This document shows positions 1-12,900 of a stretch of DNA of 64,000 bases, in pieces. Position 1 is the stretch's first letter, and each line of letters begins with the position of its first letter. A program made the translations under genes and the position numbers. The notes beneath the pieces are model-generated. The model saw only the letters and a list, made by a program, of their open reading frames with translations. It searched no databases and had not been told where the DNA came from. Source of the DNA: Combretum micranthum (lineage: Eukaryota > Streptophyta > Magnoliopsida > Myrtales > Combretaceae); the NCBI GenBank assembly GCA_024138025.1, contig JAMXBD010000011.1, positions 2,343,501 through 2,407,500 of the forward strand. Direction: 5' to 3'.

Positions 1-1238
1 AAAACAAGGTAGGATAAATATAAGGACATTAAGTGGCAATATTGGGAAGGTTCTAGAGCTTATAGGTTAGTAAAAACATAATTTCTAATGAAATTATTCT
101 ACTAGAAATAATATGGATAAGAATAGTGATGTGTTAAGTTCTAAAAGATTTTTAGTTGGGTTTAGGGCTAGGATGATTGGTGGGTTGGGTTGATAATTTG
201 GTTAAGGCTTTAAGGTCTAATTAGGGGTTAAATGACATTAGGAAAATAGCTAGATAAGTTTAAGAATATAATTTAGAAAATTTAAAGATGGAGAAATTGA
301 TTTAGCTATTAAGGTGATTGAAATGAATATTTGATCAAAATTTAGGGTGTTGAGAAATTTATGCATTAAATTATAGAAAATTGTCAAAATTAGGAAAAAT
401 GGGAAAGATGTAATTTAGGTGGATTCTTAAAGTGGTATTTGAGCTTGGTTTAGTTTATTTGGTATAATGAAATATGATATTATTACAGTTTAATCTTTAT
501 TTTTATTTGAAATTAATTACTAGTTTGAATTTGCTAATTTACCTAATTATACTATGTATTTATTTAATTTACTTGATTGAATTACCTAGTTTAATTTCTC
601 TAATTTAGATTTTAATTTGGTTCAAATTTTTCCTTGTTTTTATACTATATATTTCGCTCTTTCTTAATTGACCTAGTGAAATTCAGGGTATTTAATATAT
701 CTTTGAAGCTGGATTCATATATTCTCTCCATTTTAACTTCCATAATATTTAATAATTTCAAAATTAGTGCCAAAATAAAGCTTGCTATTTACTCTGTATT
801 AAATTTTCAACCGTGTATTTTCTACCTTTAGCAAATAGAAATCAACCACCCCTACATTTCACCTGAATAATTGAGTAGCCACTAGCCAACAACTTCTAGG
901 TACAATCATAGGTTTATTCTTTGTACCTAGTCTAAGTTCACTATCCTTCATAGGTTGGTAGTCTTCTTTAGTAAAGGGGACTTAGACAAAGAAAAGAAAG
1001 TACTCGACTAGAAGATTGGCCAACAAACAAAGGCTATAATTGTATACGGAACATACTTGTCCTTTATCTTTGCCCTTTAAGGCTTTAAGTGAAATTATCT
1101 AAATTTTTAAGCCATTTATGATGAAGTTAACTTTTATATAATTTAACTTATAAATTATATATGATAATAATTGAAAATAGAAAGCTAATGAAACTTAAAG
1201 GAATGAAAATGGAGGTAATAAGCTTAATCTTGTTCCAG
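1..1238. other. AT-rich non-coding stretch
   Basis: No gene is visible. The sequence is AT-rich with stops in all frames. Its rather purine-rich opening resembles degraded retrotransposon sequence, but I see no terminus, primer-binding site or coding motif to name it. Confidence 0.5.
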
Positions 1239-2312
1239 TGTAAAGCCTTGGCCTACTCTAATCCTAAGATTAGATATAATCCACCCCTAGCCACGTATAA
1301 TACCTAATTATTACACAAAAGGCTATCTATAAAGAAAATGTTTATGTTGATTATTTGTTTAACCTTCCATTAAAACCAAATCTTTTACAAAAGCTACTTA
1401 ACATGAGTAGATCATCATTACATTTATATACATCAAAGGATTACATGATCTTGATTATTGCAAAAACATGAAAGAAAAGCTTGACATCTCATATTACAAA
1501 CCAAAGACTTATAAATAAGCCTTTAACAAAAATATTACATCTAACTTTAAAAGTCTTGAGAAAATCTTTTTCTTAAACAAACTTTTTATGATTAAAGCTC
1601 CTAATCGTCCCATTCATCCATAAACTCTTTCCAATCTGTTTTATACCCCAAATCATCATAGAATCCATCATCAATAGTATGTGTAAAAGAAAATGTAAGC
1701 CAAAGGCCCGGTACACAGCAACATAAATGAATACAAAGTGGCATACATTCTTAGTCTAATGCAATGCAACAATCATTAATTTATTTATCCATAATTATGT
1801 GTAGCAATTCAATACTGGAGTATTCAAACTTCGAGAACAATCCATTAGGAAACTAGGGATCTTAAGTAACGACAGCTGATCAGAGGATTAATATAGGCAA
1901 CTTAAATACCTATATCTCCTATAAGAATATCTACAAAGATAATAGTTTCATCTAGGATTCACAACCGTTTCTCATTTTTACTTAACTCAATCCATAATAT
2001 CACTTAGTTCAACAGGTCTTATAAACGTGAACTAAATCATGTTGCTTCCTTTTAATAATAAGTAAATATTAATATTGATCCTTATCGACTACCCGCTAAG
2101 CTACTTATAAAGTGTCATTGCTTCATGACAAAGGATGGCCTAAGAGCCTAACTACCATGTTAGCATCACCAAACAAGATTGACGCTCCTCAGATCAGATT
2201 AAACAGCACATGCACAAATAATTTGAACACTTTTAAGCCATCTTTGTTTATGGTCAAATTTATATAAAATGCCTATCCTAGCATCCAATAATCAAGTTAC
2301 TACATACCTGAA

Positions 2313-2730
2313 TGTTAGGTACCAAGCCCAAAGGGAGAGCCTAACCTAAAAGACTAGCCTATCAGATGGGAGAACCCTCTAGGCTTAAGTATCATTCCAT
2401 AATTTTTCATGGAATCAATGTGGGATAGTAACATTGCCCATCCCTTGAGAAGCCGACGCCCTCGGCGATCTACTCTAGATGGCTTTCACTCTAGGTGGCT
2501 AAACTCTAGTCCTTTTCTAGGTAGTCTTTTTTCCCAGTAGCCCTTTTCCAGGTTGCCCTATTCTCGGTCACCCCTTCCACCAGTGTTGGTCTCTCAACGA
2601 GGCACCAAATATTAGGTACCAAGCTAAAAAAGAGAGCTTAACTCAAAAGACTAGCTTATTAGGTAGGAGAGCCCTCTAGGCTTAAGTACCATTCTATAAT
2701 TTCTTATGGAATTGATGTGGAATTGTAACA
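2313..2730 (-). mobile_element. TRIM miniature LTR retrotransposon nested in solo LTR C
   Basis: Two direct repeats of 121 bp (2313-2433 and 2610-2730) flank a 176-bp non-coding centre. Read on the minus strand, each LTR starts TGTTAC and ends CTAACA or CTAATA. The minus-strand bases next to the 5' LTR (2594-2609) read TGGTGCCTCG after two or three bases, a plausible tRNA primer-binding site. Flanks are CTGAA and CTGTA, a 5-bp target duplication with one mismatch. The size and non-coding centre define a TRIM. It depends on proteins supplied by autonomous elements. Confidence 0.8.
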
Positions 2731-2993
2731 CTGTACAAGCTGTTATACTTGACAAAGGATCAACAAACAAATACAATTGGGTAAAGGAATCTATAAGATA
2801 AAGAATTTCCATTCATATAACATTAAACATTAACTACAATTAAATATTAAGTCCTTTATCAAATATAAAACTTAAATAAAAACTCATATTAAGTTGTAAC
2901 TTAATATTAAGTTATAACTTAATATTTATACATATATCTATATAACACGTTCCATTATTCTAAATTTTTGAAAATAAATTTATTTTTTTAAAA

Positions 2994-4146
2994 GAAAGAA
3001 CACGTCATGTACACAGCCATGTTCCACCCCGTGTTTCTTCATATGAGAAACACGACAAAGAACAAATCAGTGTGTTCTCATTATGTTTTATTCATGGTGT
3101 TAACTCAGAGAGAAGCATAACATGATAACACAATCTGTGTTCAAGTCGTGCTTCCCTTTAAGTAAAAACAAAAGAGAAAAATGATATAATAAAATGAGTT
3201 GTGTTTGTCTCGCATTTCATTTATGTGTTAAGTGTTTCGAAGGTCAAAGAGAAGCATGGTGCAATAGGTATTCCCTTGTTCTAGCCTTGTTTCATTGAAA
3301 ATCAATTTCCTTAAGAAATCAAAGAGAAACATGGTGGAATATGTGTGATCGTGTTCTAACCATGTTTCTGTAAAATTGAAATATAGAATTGAAATGTAGA
3401 AATGTAAGTTTCTACAACCTATGCAATATATCTTTGAAAAATTATAGAGATACTTATAGAAGTTGTAAAGAACTTGAAATACATAAAGTATATAATTTAA
3501 ACAAAATTAAGTTCAGTTTCTTATGATAACACTTAATTTATAATATAACATACATAAAAAAAAAAGCCAATATAGTCAAAATTAAGTCCTTTTTTATTAC
3601 TTTGTCTGAAAGAAGTTATACATTGAAGGAAAATAAAACTTTTCAACTTTTTTTTTTAATTCTTAGATGAATAGGCTTTATTATAAACTTTAGTACTATA
3701 ACTTAACTTAAATGAATTTTATAAATGTAAAACATGAAAATTAAGGATGAGAAGGGGAGAGGAAAAGTGATAGAAAGAGTATGTACAACCAAAATTGAAA
3801 TATGATGATGAAAATATATGATCATAATAGTTAATGAGCTTGTAAAACTATAATCGTATTTTTGATGTTTTAGCCTATATGACTCAAATAAGTAAAATCG
3901 GTAAACACGATTAAAAACATAAGTTTCTCCCAAGTTTATGTGTAAACTCAATTGAAATCTTAAGAGTTTATAAAAAAACAATTCTACCCATGAGTCAACT
4001 CAGAAGAGCCTCCTAAAATCGTAAACTCGTAGAAACATATGGGTAAAATCGTGATTTTAACAACCATGGCTATCACAAAATTCTATTTATTAAATACATA
4101 GTGAGAAGTACGGTGGAATTGGATCTCCATGTTTGAACCGTGCTTC
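2994..4146. repeat. Dispersed 42-43-bp hairpin units within solo LTR C
   Basis: Four clear units lie at 3112-3154, 3251-3293, 3326-3368 and 4105-4146. Two weaker ones lie near 2994-3040 and 3045-3090. Each starts close to GAARCAYGGT and ends close to ACCRTGYTTC, so every unit is an inverted repeat able to fold into a hairpin. The spacing between units is irregular (96, 32 and about 736 bp), so this is not an ordinary tandem satellite. No coding role is seen. Confidence 0.6.
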
Positions 4147-5490
4147 TTCTTGGGTAGTTTTATTTTCAAAACTTAGTGAGATACACTACTAAATATATTG
4201 TCTTGTGTTCCTCTGATGCTTTACTTAAAAAAAAGCAAGGTATATACACTTTGTCACTCAAATATCAAATTTTTACCTCAATCAACTTATATACAATCAA
4301 TACATACACTTAGCAACACCAAACATACATGAACTCCATATTTACTTCATCAAATAACTTCCCCTTTAACTTTGAAACATCACATAACTACACCATTTCA
4401 CTTATCTATCTAAACAACTACAACAACTTTTACTACTCATCTATCACAACTTTAAGGATCTATCTAGTTCTATAAACTAACTTAGTTTACTAACACTACA
4501 TTAAACTCATTGAGAATTTACTAAAACATAAGTTCATCTTTATAAAGGAAACAAGTAAGTAAATGATTATAGAGGCATGGAAAGCTTTAACTTATATGAC
4601 CATAGCTTAAAGATGAAGTCTTGAAGAGATTTTTTTTGTGGATTATTTGTAGAAAATTTGGTGAAAATTTTTGTATTTTCTTCTTCTTCTTTTGGATGCC
4701 AGTGTTTAGGGTTTGATTTGGGACTGATTTTTGTGTCAAATAAACATGATAATTATCCTCAAAATTAATATAAAGTAACTTTGACTTTAATGTTATAAGG
4801 GAAAAATCATGTGGTGTATTTTGGTCACAGAAATAAGGCTTTGGGCTCATGAGCTGATAGTCTAGTTTGTGGGCTTGAGTTTCAAAATTTTCAGCATAAA
4901 ATTGGCTTAACCAAAAATGAACAATACAAGACAATTTGCTAAATTATAATAATACATTCAATTTATTAACTAAATACATTCACAATTATTTCACATATCA
5001 ATAAATCAATATATACACATATGCTATTTAATTAAGCATAGTAGTTTAAGATATTTCATCCAGCAATAATGTGAGCACACTCATCAGTCGTCCTATCATG
5101 CCTTAGCGTTCACGATTGCTTAAAAATCGATTTGCTTCTTTTAGTCTTTGGTGAGCCCAATTGGATTATCTTATTTTCATCCATATTTCTATTTGTACAT
5201 GATTTATATATATATCTTATTTATATTTTATTTATATCTGATTTGTATGTAGTCTATTTGATCTGCTTATAAATAAAAATATCTATTTTTTATTTATATC
5301 TATTTTTTGATAAATAATCTAAACCGAAATAATGCAGTGCTGAACCAAAGAGAACCTAAAGCTCTTCATGTTCAATTCTCTCGTAAGTGCTTAACATCTT
5401 TCAAGTTTGTAGCTCTTCCACTTTGACATTGATAGTAGATTGTTTCATCCGGGCTCTTCGAATATGATATGATTGTAGAATAACAGTCAA

Positions 5491-5559
5491 ATTTCAAATA
5501 ATATGATAATCTTCTTTCATATTTAATTTCAAATAATATGATAATCTTCTTTCATATTT
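5491..5559. repeat. Tandem duplication of a 34-bp unit
   Basis: The unit beginning ATTTCAAATAATATGATAAT occurs twice in a row with one extra base between copies (5491-5524, 5526-5559). The two copies are identical, so the duplication is recent. Confidence 0.85.
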
Positions 5560-5814
5560 TCTCTATTTGTACCTGTAAGTTCTTAATACTTGAAAAGCAA
5601 GAACGAAATTCTTCGATTTGAAAATAGTTATGGCAAAAGAACGAACGAAATATTAATATTGCTACCATCAAGAAAAAAAAGTAAAAAACCAAGCTGAGAA
5701 TATTTGGAAAAAAATATATACATTTAATAGTTTTATGGGGAAATCGTAATTCTCATCCATATTTTAACATCTTAATTCCTAAAATTTATCACCACTATAA
5801 ATAGTTATTTAGAT

Positions 5815-6070
5815 TTGGATTAATACCACAAATAGTAATTGAACATTGATAAAATAGGCAATTAGATACTAGCACTTTAAAATTAATCAATTTAGTACCT
5901 GAACCTTAAAATTGATCAATTTAAACTTGAAAAAACTTTTCTTATATGCCAACAATACCCACGTTAAGTTCTTTTAGAAACTAAATTAATCAATTTCAAA
6001 GCTTAAGTATCTTATTGTATATTTTTATAAAGTTCAAGTATTGTTTGTTACATTATCTTTTTAAGTTTTA
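5815..6070. mobile_element. MITE-like inverted repeat
   Basis: The left arm reads like ATACCACAAATAGTAATTGA followed by GATAAAATAGGCAATTAGATAC. The right arm, reverse-complemented, gives the matching pattern AATACTTGAAC...AAGATACTTAAGC. The arms are imperfect and AT-rich and resemble those of the Mutator-like element at 34300-35616. No clear target duplication was found. Confidence 0.4.
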
Positions 6071-7784
6071 ACAAATTGGCAAATAATACCTAACGATTAC
6101 AAATGACTCTAAACCTTGACTTGATTCATATCCGTTAAAATATACTTTAGCATTCTGATGTACACTTTAACCGCAATGCATTATCATTGCTTTTTTCTTT
6201 GTATTACAAATTTATTATAATTTATAAGAATTATTTGCAACAAATAACATCTTCAGAGTATATTTGCATTGAAGTTTAAGTTATTAGTGGCTTACAGTTT
6301 TCTCATATATATTTATATGTTAATCACAGTAGAAACAATCCTATAAAGCTACTAGATGTTATTTTTTTTATTTTTTTTTTTTACTTGCTTGATTGAGCTT
6401 GCTAATTCTGAAAAGCAAACATATATAAAGGAATTTACATTAGTTCCATTTTTTCTACGGTCTCAATTAAGTAGTTAAGTGAGTCAAATATGTATATAGG
6501 TATTTGCATTTGTTGTCTTGTTATATACTATCTCGAATGTCTTACCAACTAATCATGATTAAATATCTAGTAGTTCAAGTAATAATTATCCATAACTTTT
6601 TGTTTAATATGCTTGAAATTCTAAATTATGGTTATAAAGTGAAAATTGAGGTACTAATTTTAGAGTAACAATTTTCTGTCTTTTGTATATAGATGTCCAC
6701 CTAGTGAAAACTCTAGAATAAGTTACTTTCATATCTGCCACTCAATGATCATGTGATATCTTCATTCAAGAAAAAGTCTTTTCAACTAACTCCTAGAGCA
6801 AGTGTTAGCTCTCTCAGATTATAAATGCGATCAAAGATTTTACAAGAGGCATGAGGACGCGATGGAAGTCTTTGGTTCAAAAGCTATCAAATTGAGCCAC
6901 AAGAGGGGTCCAAAATATGAAGTGCAACCGTATAGGACTTAGCATCTAGATGCTAGCTGAATGAGTTCAGAAGATGGCAAGAAAATTTAGTTTAGCAGCC
7001 TCATGCCATCTATTAAAGTCTAAAACACAAGGTTTAAGCTCACTTATAGAGTTGAAATTGATCTAACGAACTAAGAGTTTGATAGTCACACTACCATCCA
7101 AATGCTAGTTTGTAAATCTTTTATTCCTAGTTTTGTCTTCTTCTTTTTTTTTTTCTTTTGTAATTTTGTCATGGTAAACTTTAACATATTTACTCTTTTA
7201 CCCTCAAACATATTTTGAGAAGATATTTAGGGTTCATTAATAATTTCTTTTCATTATCTCGTGCTTGAGAACTTTGAGAGAACTATTGAATCATCGATGT
7301 CATTGAGTGTTCTTATACTATTTTAGCAAGCTAATGTTCTTATAAATCATTATCAATAGTGGTGAACATTTCTTTTAGAAATAATATGTAGTATCTATAT
7401 TTATTAGAACCTAAACCTAATTTAATAATTGTATTTGCTATGAAGCACTACTTTAGGTTTAGCACTAGTTTTGGTCCATGTTTGTGAGTCATATTAAACA
7501 TTCTTTACATTTATACCTTATAATTCTATCAAACATAATTAGAAAACCCAAAAATACTTTAGTTCTACATTTCTATCTTATTAATGCATGCTTGATTTGA
7601 ATTAGACTTGGAGTTTTGACACTGTTAGGCTTATCACTATCATTGATAATATCCATATGAATTTGCATAAAAATTTTAACTTATTTATGACTATTTTCAA
7701 TATCCATTGGTACTAGTATTTTTATCATTGATATATAATATATGATGTGCGTTCCATGTAATAGTTTCAATTAAAATAACCATA

Positions 7785-8235
7785 TAAAATATGACAAGTC
7801 TTCATGGCAGGCTCTGTCAGGAGAGTATGACCTGCTTCACCTGTGAGAGAGGAGTGCTGCTTTTGGAATTGACACGTCAAATGACAGGAGACAGAAAGGA
7901 ATCCTGGCCTGGGGGAATACGGGCAATTCGAGCTAGCTTGTGTTTAGATGTGACAGGTGGAGGAATTAGATCACTTTAGTTTTATAGTACATAACCAGGG
8001 AATAGTGGCAACTTAAATGCGAAGCTTTAATCTTTCTTTCGAGGTCCCCTAAAGAAAGAGCTAGTCTCTACCTAAAAAGTTCAACAATCGGTTACCTCTG
8101 CCGAACTGTGTTGAATCTCTTGATGACTAACGGACGGGATTAATAAGGCTTTGGAGAACTATTGATTATCTCTTTAGGACTTGCTGATGAGCTTGAATAA
8201 GCTTCAGACCAAACAAGTCATTCTTGATGAATAGC
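7785..8235. other. Compositionally foreign segment, possibly organelle-derived DNA
   Basis: This block is clearly richer in G and C than the AT-rich DNA on either side. It has the texture of plant mitochondrial spacer DNA, including the stretch around TCGAGGTCCCCTAAAGAAAG. It contains a 62-codon open frame (7791-7979, +) whose product I do not recognise. A nuclear insertion of mitochondrial DNA is my best guess. A decayed gene fragment or a retroelement piece is also possible. There are no direct marks of the junctions. Confidence 0.35.
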
Positions 8236-8872
8236 TTGCTAATCCAAAACTATTTAAATCATTGATGTCCTAATTATTTAGATTGTAAATATATCTTCTT
8301 ATATTTTTTTTATGTACCCTTAGACTCCTAAATCTTTAAAAATATGTATATTTAGGTCATAAAAAATGTATGATTATAAAGATGGGAAAGTTATTTGCAT
8401 ATGAAGTAAAATAAGGGGTATATTTGCAAGTTATCCCATTATTTGTGGGCATCTTTTATATTTATTTATTTATGTTGATATAATTTGGCCAATTATTATT
8501 ATTTCTATAAATTAATTATATATATATTTTTATAAAACAATAGGTTATATCAATAGTCAAATTTACGGGGGATAACAAATGCATCCAAGATTAGTTTTTA
8601 CTTGCAATACTCTTATAAAGTGATTATGGTAAAGTATATAAGATACCAAAATTACCCTATTTTCCAATAACGTGGATGAGACTATCTAATATATCATTAT
8701 AAGTTATTAAATTCAAAACAAATCAAGCTAGATCCGAGTTTGAGAAATGCTAATTCCTTCCTCATACTAGATATATTCTTTTGTTGCAATCGAAAATAAA
8801 CGAAGTGAGAGTCATATTTACAAGGTTTACAAGTATTTTCAATATATATGAATTTTTACTCATGAAGGGACT

Positions 8873-9295
8873 TAGAGCTGGGCATACGGGCCTGGCGGGC
8901 CGGGCCGGGCCGGCCCACTTCGGCCCGCGGGCTAACGGGTTGGCCCATTTGCTGGCCCGTTTGGCCCACATGGGCCAAAAAGGGCCAATATAGCCCGTTT
9001 GGCCCGCATTTTATGTCCCTTTTTTTTTTTAATTTCTGAAGTTGTTAGTGCGAGACTAAGTTATTGAATTAGGTCAAATTGACCCTAAAAAACTTGACTT
9101 AAAAATGAATTGGGTCAATATAGACATAGGGCGTCTATATTTTTTTTTTTAAGTTTTAACTCTTTATCCGCGGGCTAACGGGCCGGGTAAATTTTGGCCC
9201 GTTTTTAAATGGGCCAAATTTTTTTGGCCGCAGCCCACTTTTTTAAGTGGGTCAACGGGCCGGTCCGCGGGCTTTGGCCCATATGCCCAGCTCTA
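8873..9295. mobile_element. Non-autonomous hAT-type element (TAGAGCTGGGCA family)
   Basis: Terminal inverted repeats TAGAGCTGGGCAT and ATGCCCAGCTCTA bound a 423-bp non-coding element rich in GGCCC and GGGCC near both ends. The flanks share ATGAAGGG (8862-8869 and 9295-9302), as expected of an 8-bp hAT duplication, but three bases lie between the left copy and the repeat, so the boundary is slightly altered. It belongs to the same family as 23882-25031. No transposase is encoded, so it would need one in trans. Confidence 0.75.
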
Positions 9296-9302
9296 TGAAG
9301 GG

Positions 9303-9980
9303 TGATATGTATAATACTAACCACGGTTAAGAAATTTTGTACCTTTTGTTTTTAATGTAGAAATGCTTTTATAATTTTCTCAAAATTAACAGTTTTGTTG
9401 GAAATTAATTTAATATATAGTATTGAGATTTAGTTTTTTAATGAGTAATATTGATTGACTTTAAAAATTACTTTCATATGTTGAAAAGGAAACTTAAAAA
9501 AAAATATGTATCGTATTTATTTGTTTGACGTTGAATGAAAATTATAAATTTGAGGAAGAGGATTCTACTTTATCTCATATTGTTAAAACACTACTTGGTT
9601 AATTTTATAAAATAAGATCTTAAGATATTTTTAATGGTAAATTGTAAACACACTCCTTTAGGTTGCTATGTGCACTCCACCATCGTAATCTTTCAAATTA
9701 TGCATTTAAACCTCAAAATTATATAAAAAATTAAATTAAATTAGAAGAAAGAACAAAAGAAAGAAAGAAGACATGCATTTTAACTACTTTTAGAGTATAA
9801 ATGGACTTAAAAAAAAAAAGGTGTTAAGCTTATAATTTCAAAGATAAGGGCAAAGTACAGAAAAAAAAAATTAAGATGGGGGTTTTGCAAATTTCTCTAC
9901 TTAAATCTTACCACTAATAAGATAATTAGTTTTAATCACTATTGGGTTTAGCTTATTTCAATATGTTTGCAGGTAGCCAA
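9303..9980. other. AT-rich spacer
   Basis: I see nothing beyond A/T-rich low-complexity sequence and purine runs. There is no ORF of note and no element terminus. Confidence 0.5.
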
Positions 9981-12900
9981 TGTAAAGACCCGACATGCTC
10001 AATTCTCAAATTAAGCACACCAAGTCCCCAACCACATATAACTCTTACGAATTATATGTAAGGTTGTCTTTAAAGAAGGTGTTTATGTTGAACATTGCTA
10101 TTCCAATTTTAGAATTTATGAAATCGTTTAGTTAGATTTCTAAATAATTAGATTCGGCAGCGGAAAATCAAATCTTATAAAATCATATTTGTAAACTTCT
10201 ACTAATTTTCTAAGAAACTAACTTTATAAAAACCATTTATGATATACTCTTGGGGGTAGATAATCATTTACAATCAATTAGGGCATTAACAAGCCCTTAA
10301 AAGAAAAATATAATTTACAAATAATCCAGTCCTTTTACAAAACAAAACAAAAGAAGAAACAAATAAAATTAAATCTCGATCCTATTACACTTCACTCAAT
10401 CTCCCATACATCCAGAGTCGCCCAAAACCTGGGGCAAACATCATCACATCAATCATCATCAAATCATCATCTCATCATCACTCATCTTCAACATCAACAA
10501 CATTTCCTGCAAAAAGTTTAGAAACAACAAGAATGAGCCGAAGCCTAGTACACAGCAACACAATCACACACGGAGTGGCACACGACTTAAACTATATGCA
10601 ATGCACAGCCATAAATTATTATCTTTTCTTTAAAGTGAATAAACAACCAACACAGGAGCACTCATGCTCTGAAGCAAGCCACGGGAATCTGGGGATCCTG
10701 AGTAACGCTCTCGACGCTCAGGGGGTTGATATAAGTAGCCCGAATACCTATACCTCCTAGATAACGTTACGCTGAAAAAGAAACAGTAATCTCATCCAGG
10801 ACTCATAGTCTCTACTTAACTTCACTTAACTTAATCCATAATATAATTTAATTCACATGCTCCCATAAACATTGAATTAAATCATATTACTTCCTCTCAA
10901 GAATAAGTAAACATTATGCAGTTACCACATTCCTTATCGATTACCCACCGAGCCTAGTCATTACATCATGACTATTGGCCTAAGCGCCTATTATAATATT
11001 GTCATTGCATCATGACAACCAGCCGAGCCAGATCATTGCATCATGATAAGTGGCCTAAGCATTTATTCTAACATTGTCATTGCATCATGACAAGTTGTCG
11101 CTCCTCGGACCGGATTCAACGACGAATAACACAACCAACACTCATCAATTATTAATCCGAGTTTAAGTCTTAATCAGTTTAGTATGCCTATCCTAACATT
11201 CAACACGCAAGTTACTGCGTACCTCATATACGGAATCCAAACATAGTCTTAGAAGGTAGAGTAGAAGTTATCTCAGAAGACATATCTCATATCTACCACT
11301 AGTTCAAGAAACAACTCTTATGAGAACCTAAACCAACATTCACTTCAACAAACTCATACAAGAACTTATACCAATTATTCACTAATCTCTAACTCATTTT
11401 ATTAAATCCTATTTGACTAGACACTAATGTGGAACCCCACTATGGCTACGAATATCGCCCCGCCAAAATATGGATAGTTCTCCTTTGTCTGTCAAAGTGT
11501 TTCTTTTCACTTTGTTTATGGTCTTTTATCAACAAAAGCTTAATCAAGACATTCATTCACAAAAACATCTATTTCTTACGCAAACACACCTTTGAAACTA
11601 CATATTCCCCATATTATTCAAAGATCACCCTAACACATTCATTTAACCCAATTATTTGTTAGTAACCCATTTTAGCTTAACCTTAGTCAAATTGATTAGA
11701 ATTAGTCATTTAAGTCATTTACGAAGTCAAATTGATTAACCTTAGCCATTTAATTCAAAAGCCAAGCCAAGTGGATTAAGCTTAACAAATCTAGTTCATT
11801 TTAGTTTAATTGAGTTCATTAAGTCAAACTCATTAGAATTAATTATTTAATCTAATTACTAAGCCAAAGTAATTAAACTAACTCAATCTAATTTATTTTA
11901 ATTCATTCAAGTCTATTTAATCAAGTTGAACTAAGTTTGTTAACTAAGTTCATTTTATGTTAAACTCGCATATTTAACTCAATTATTCATTAAATCTATA
12001 AATCTATCTAAATCATGTTTAATTATATCACTAAATCATCATTACACATCAAATATTATTTATCTATCTCATTTTATGTCAAAAAGATCCATTTGTTCAA
12101 GTAAATACACATAAAATAATCTATAACAAGTTTTTAGCTTAGCTTGAAAAATGTATCAGTTGGAAAGAATTAAAATTTAAGCACTGATACATTTCGAATT
12201 TGTAAAAACTCAAAACATGAAACTGTAGATCTCTTTCTTATCTTTCCAATACAACTTGAATTACCTCAATCAGAGATCAGATGAAAAAGTTACGAGCAAA
12301 ATACGAAAAGACTACGAAACTAGGAAAAGTTGCAAAACGAACGCCGGCTTTCAACACCAGCGGCGTAAATTAAAAATTTTCCAGTATTAAGGGTCAAGCA
12401 ATCTGGTCACCGTTGGACTCTTCAACATCGCCAAATTCCCAACGTACACCGGCAGCGTAAACGTCAACACCGGCAGTGTTGAGTGCCGGCGTATATGCAT
12501 TACGCTGCTGTCAAATTTTCCCCTGTTTTCATTTTGAGAAAAACATTTGTTCAAATTGTTTTAAACTCCTCCAAATTCATTTCAAGCTTCTTAAAACTAT
12601 TTATTTGATCTTACTACAATCTAATAAACACAAACTCCCACTTCAATCCATCAAACATCACTATAATCATCATGAACAACTTCAAACCCCAATTTCACAA
12701 TTTATGTTCTTTCTCAACAACTCAACTTCAACAACCATAAGCTTTACAAATACAAACTTAAACAACACTTCTCAACTCATATACATCATTTATACAACAT
12801 TTAAATTCGAAATTATAAATAAGACAATAAATAGTAAACTATACTTAGCTTTTAGAAAAGAATACAAGTTGAAACTTCATCCTCTAGCTCGGTTTCCTCC

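Larger units (their letters stand above)
1239..5058 (+). mobile_element. Giant solo LTR, copy C (interrupted by a TRIM)
   Basis: The element begins TGTAAAGCC and ends GATATTTCA, so it has LTR-type TG...CA ends. It is flanked by a perfect 5-bp duplication TCCAG (1234-1238 and 5059-5063). Without the nested TRIM it is about 3.4 kb. The stretch 1620-2310 is clearly homologous to the copy at 10,380-11,230, with shared blocks around CGGTACACAGCAACA, the TGCAATGCA region and CTTATCGACTACCC. There is no terminal direct repeat, internal domain or long ORF, so a solo LTR left by recombination between two LTRs is the simplest reading. The other possibility is a large non-coding retrotransposon derivative. 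The second half (2994-4146) carries palindromic hairpin units described in the findings and is strongly diverged from the other copies. Confidence 0.72.
5064..7780. other. AT-rich intergenic stretch with small repeats
   Basis: No gene recognised. It holds a perfect 34-bp direct repeat (5491-5524 and 5526-5559) and a MITE-like inverted repeat (5815-6070, listed separately). The rest is AT-rich spacer with poly-T runs. Confidence 0.5.

Noticed and set aside
8762..8993. Overlapping frames on both strands rich in Ala, Gly, Arg and Pro
   Set aside because: They are translations of the GGCCC-rich end of the hAT element.
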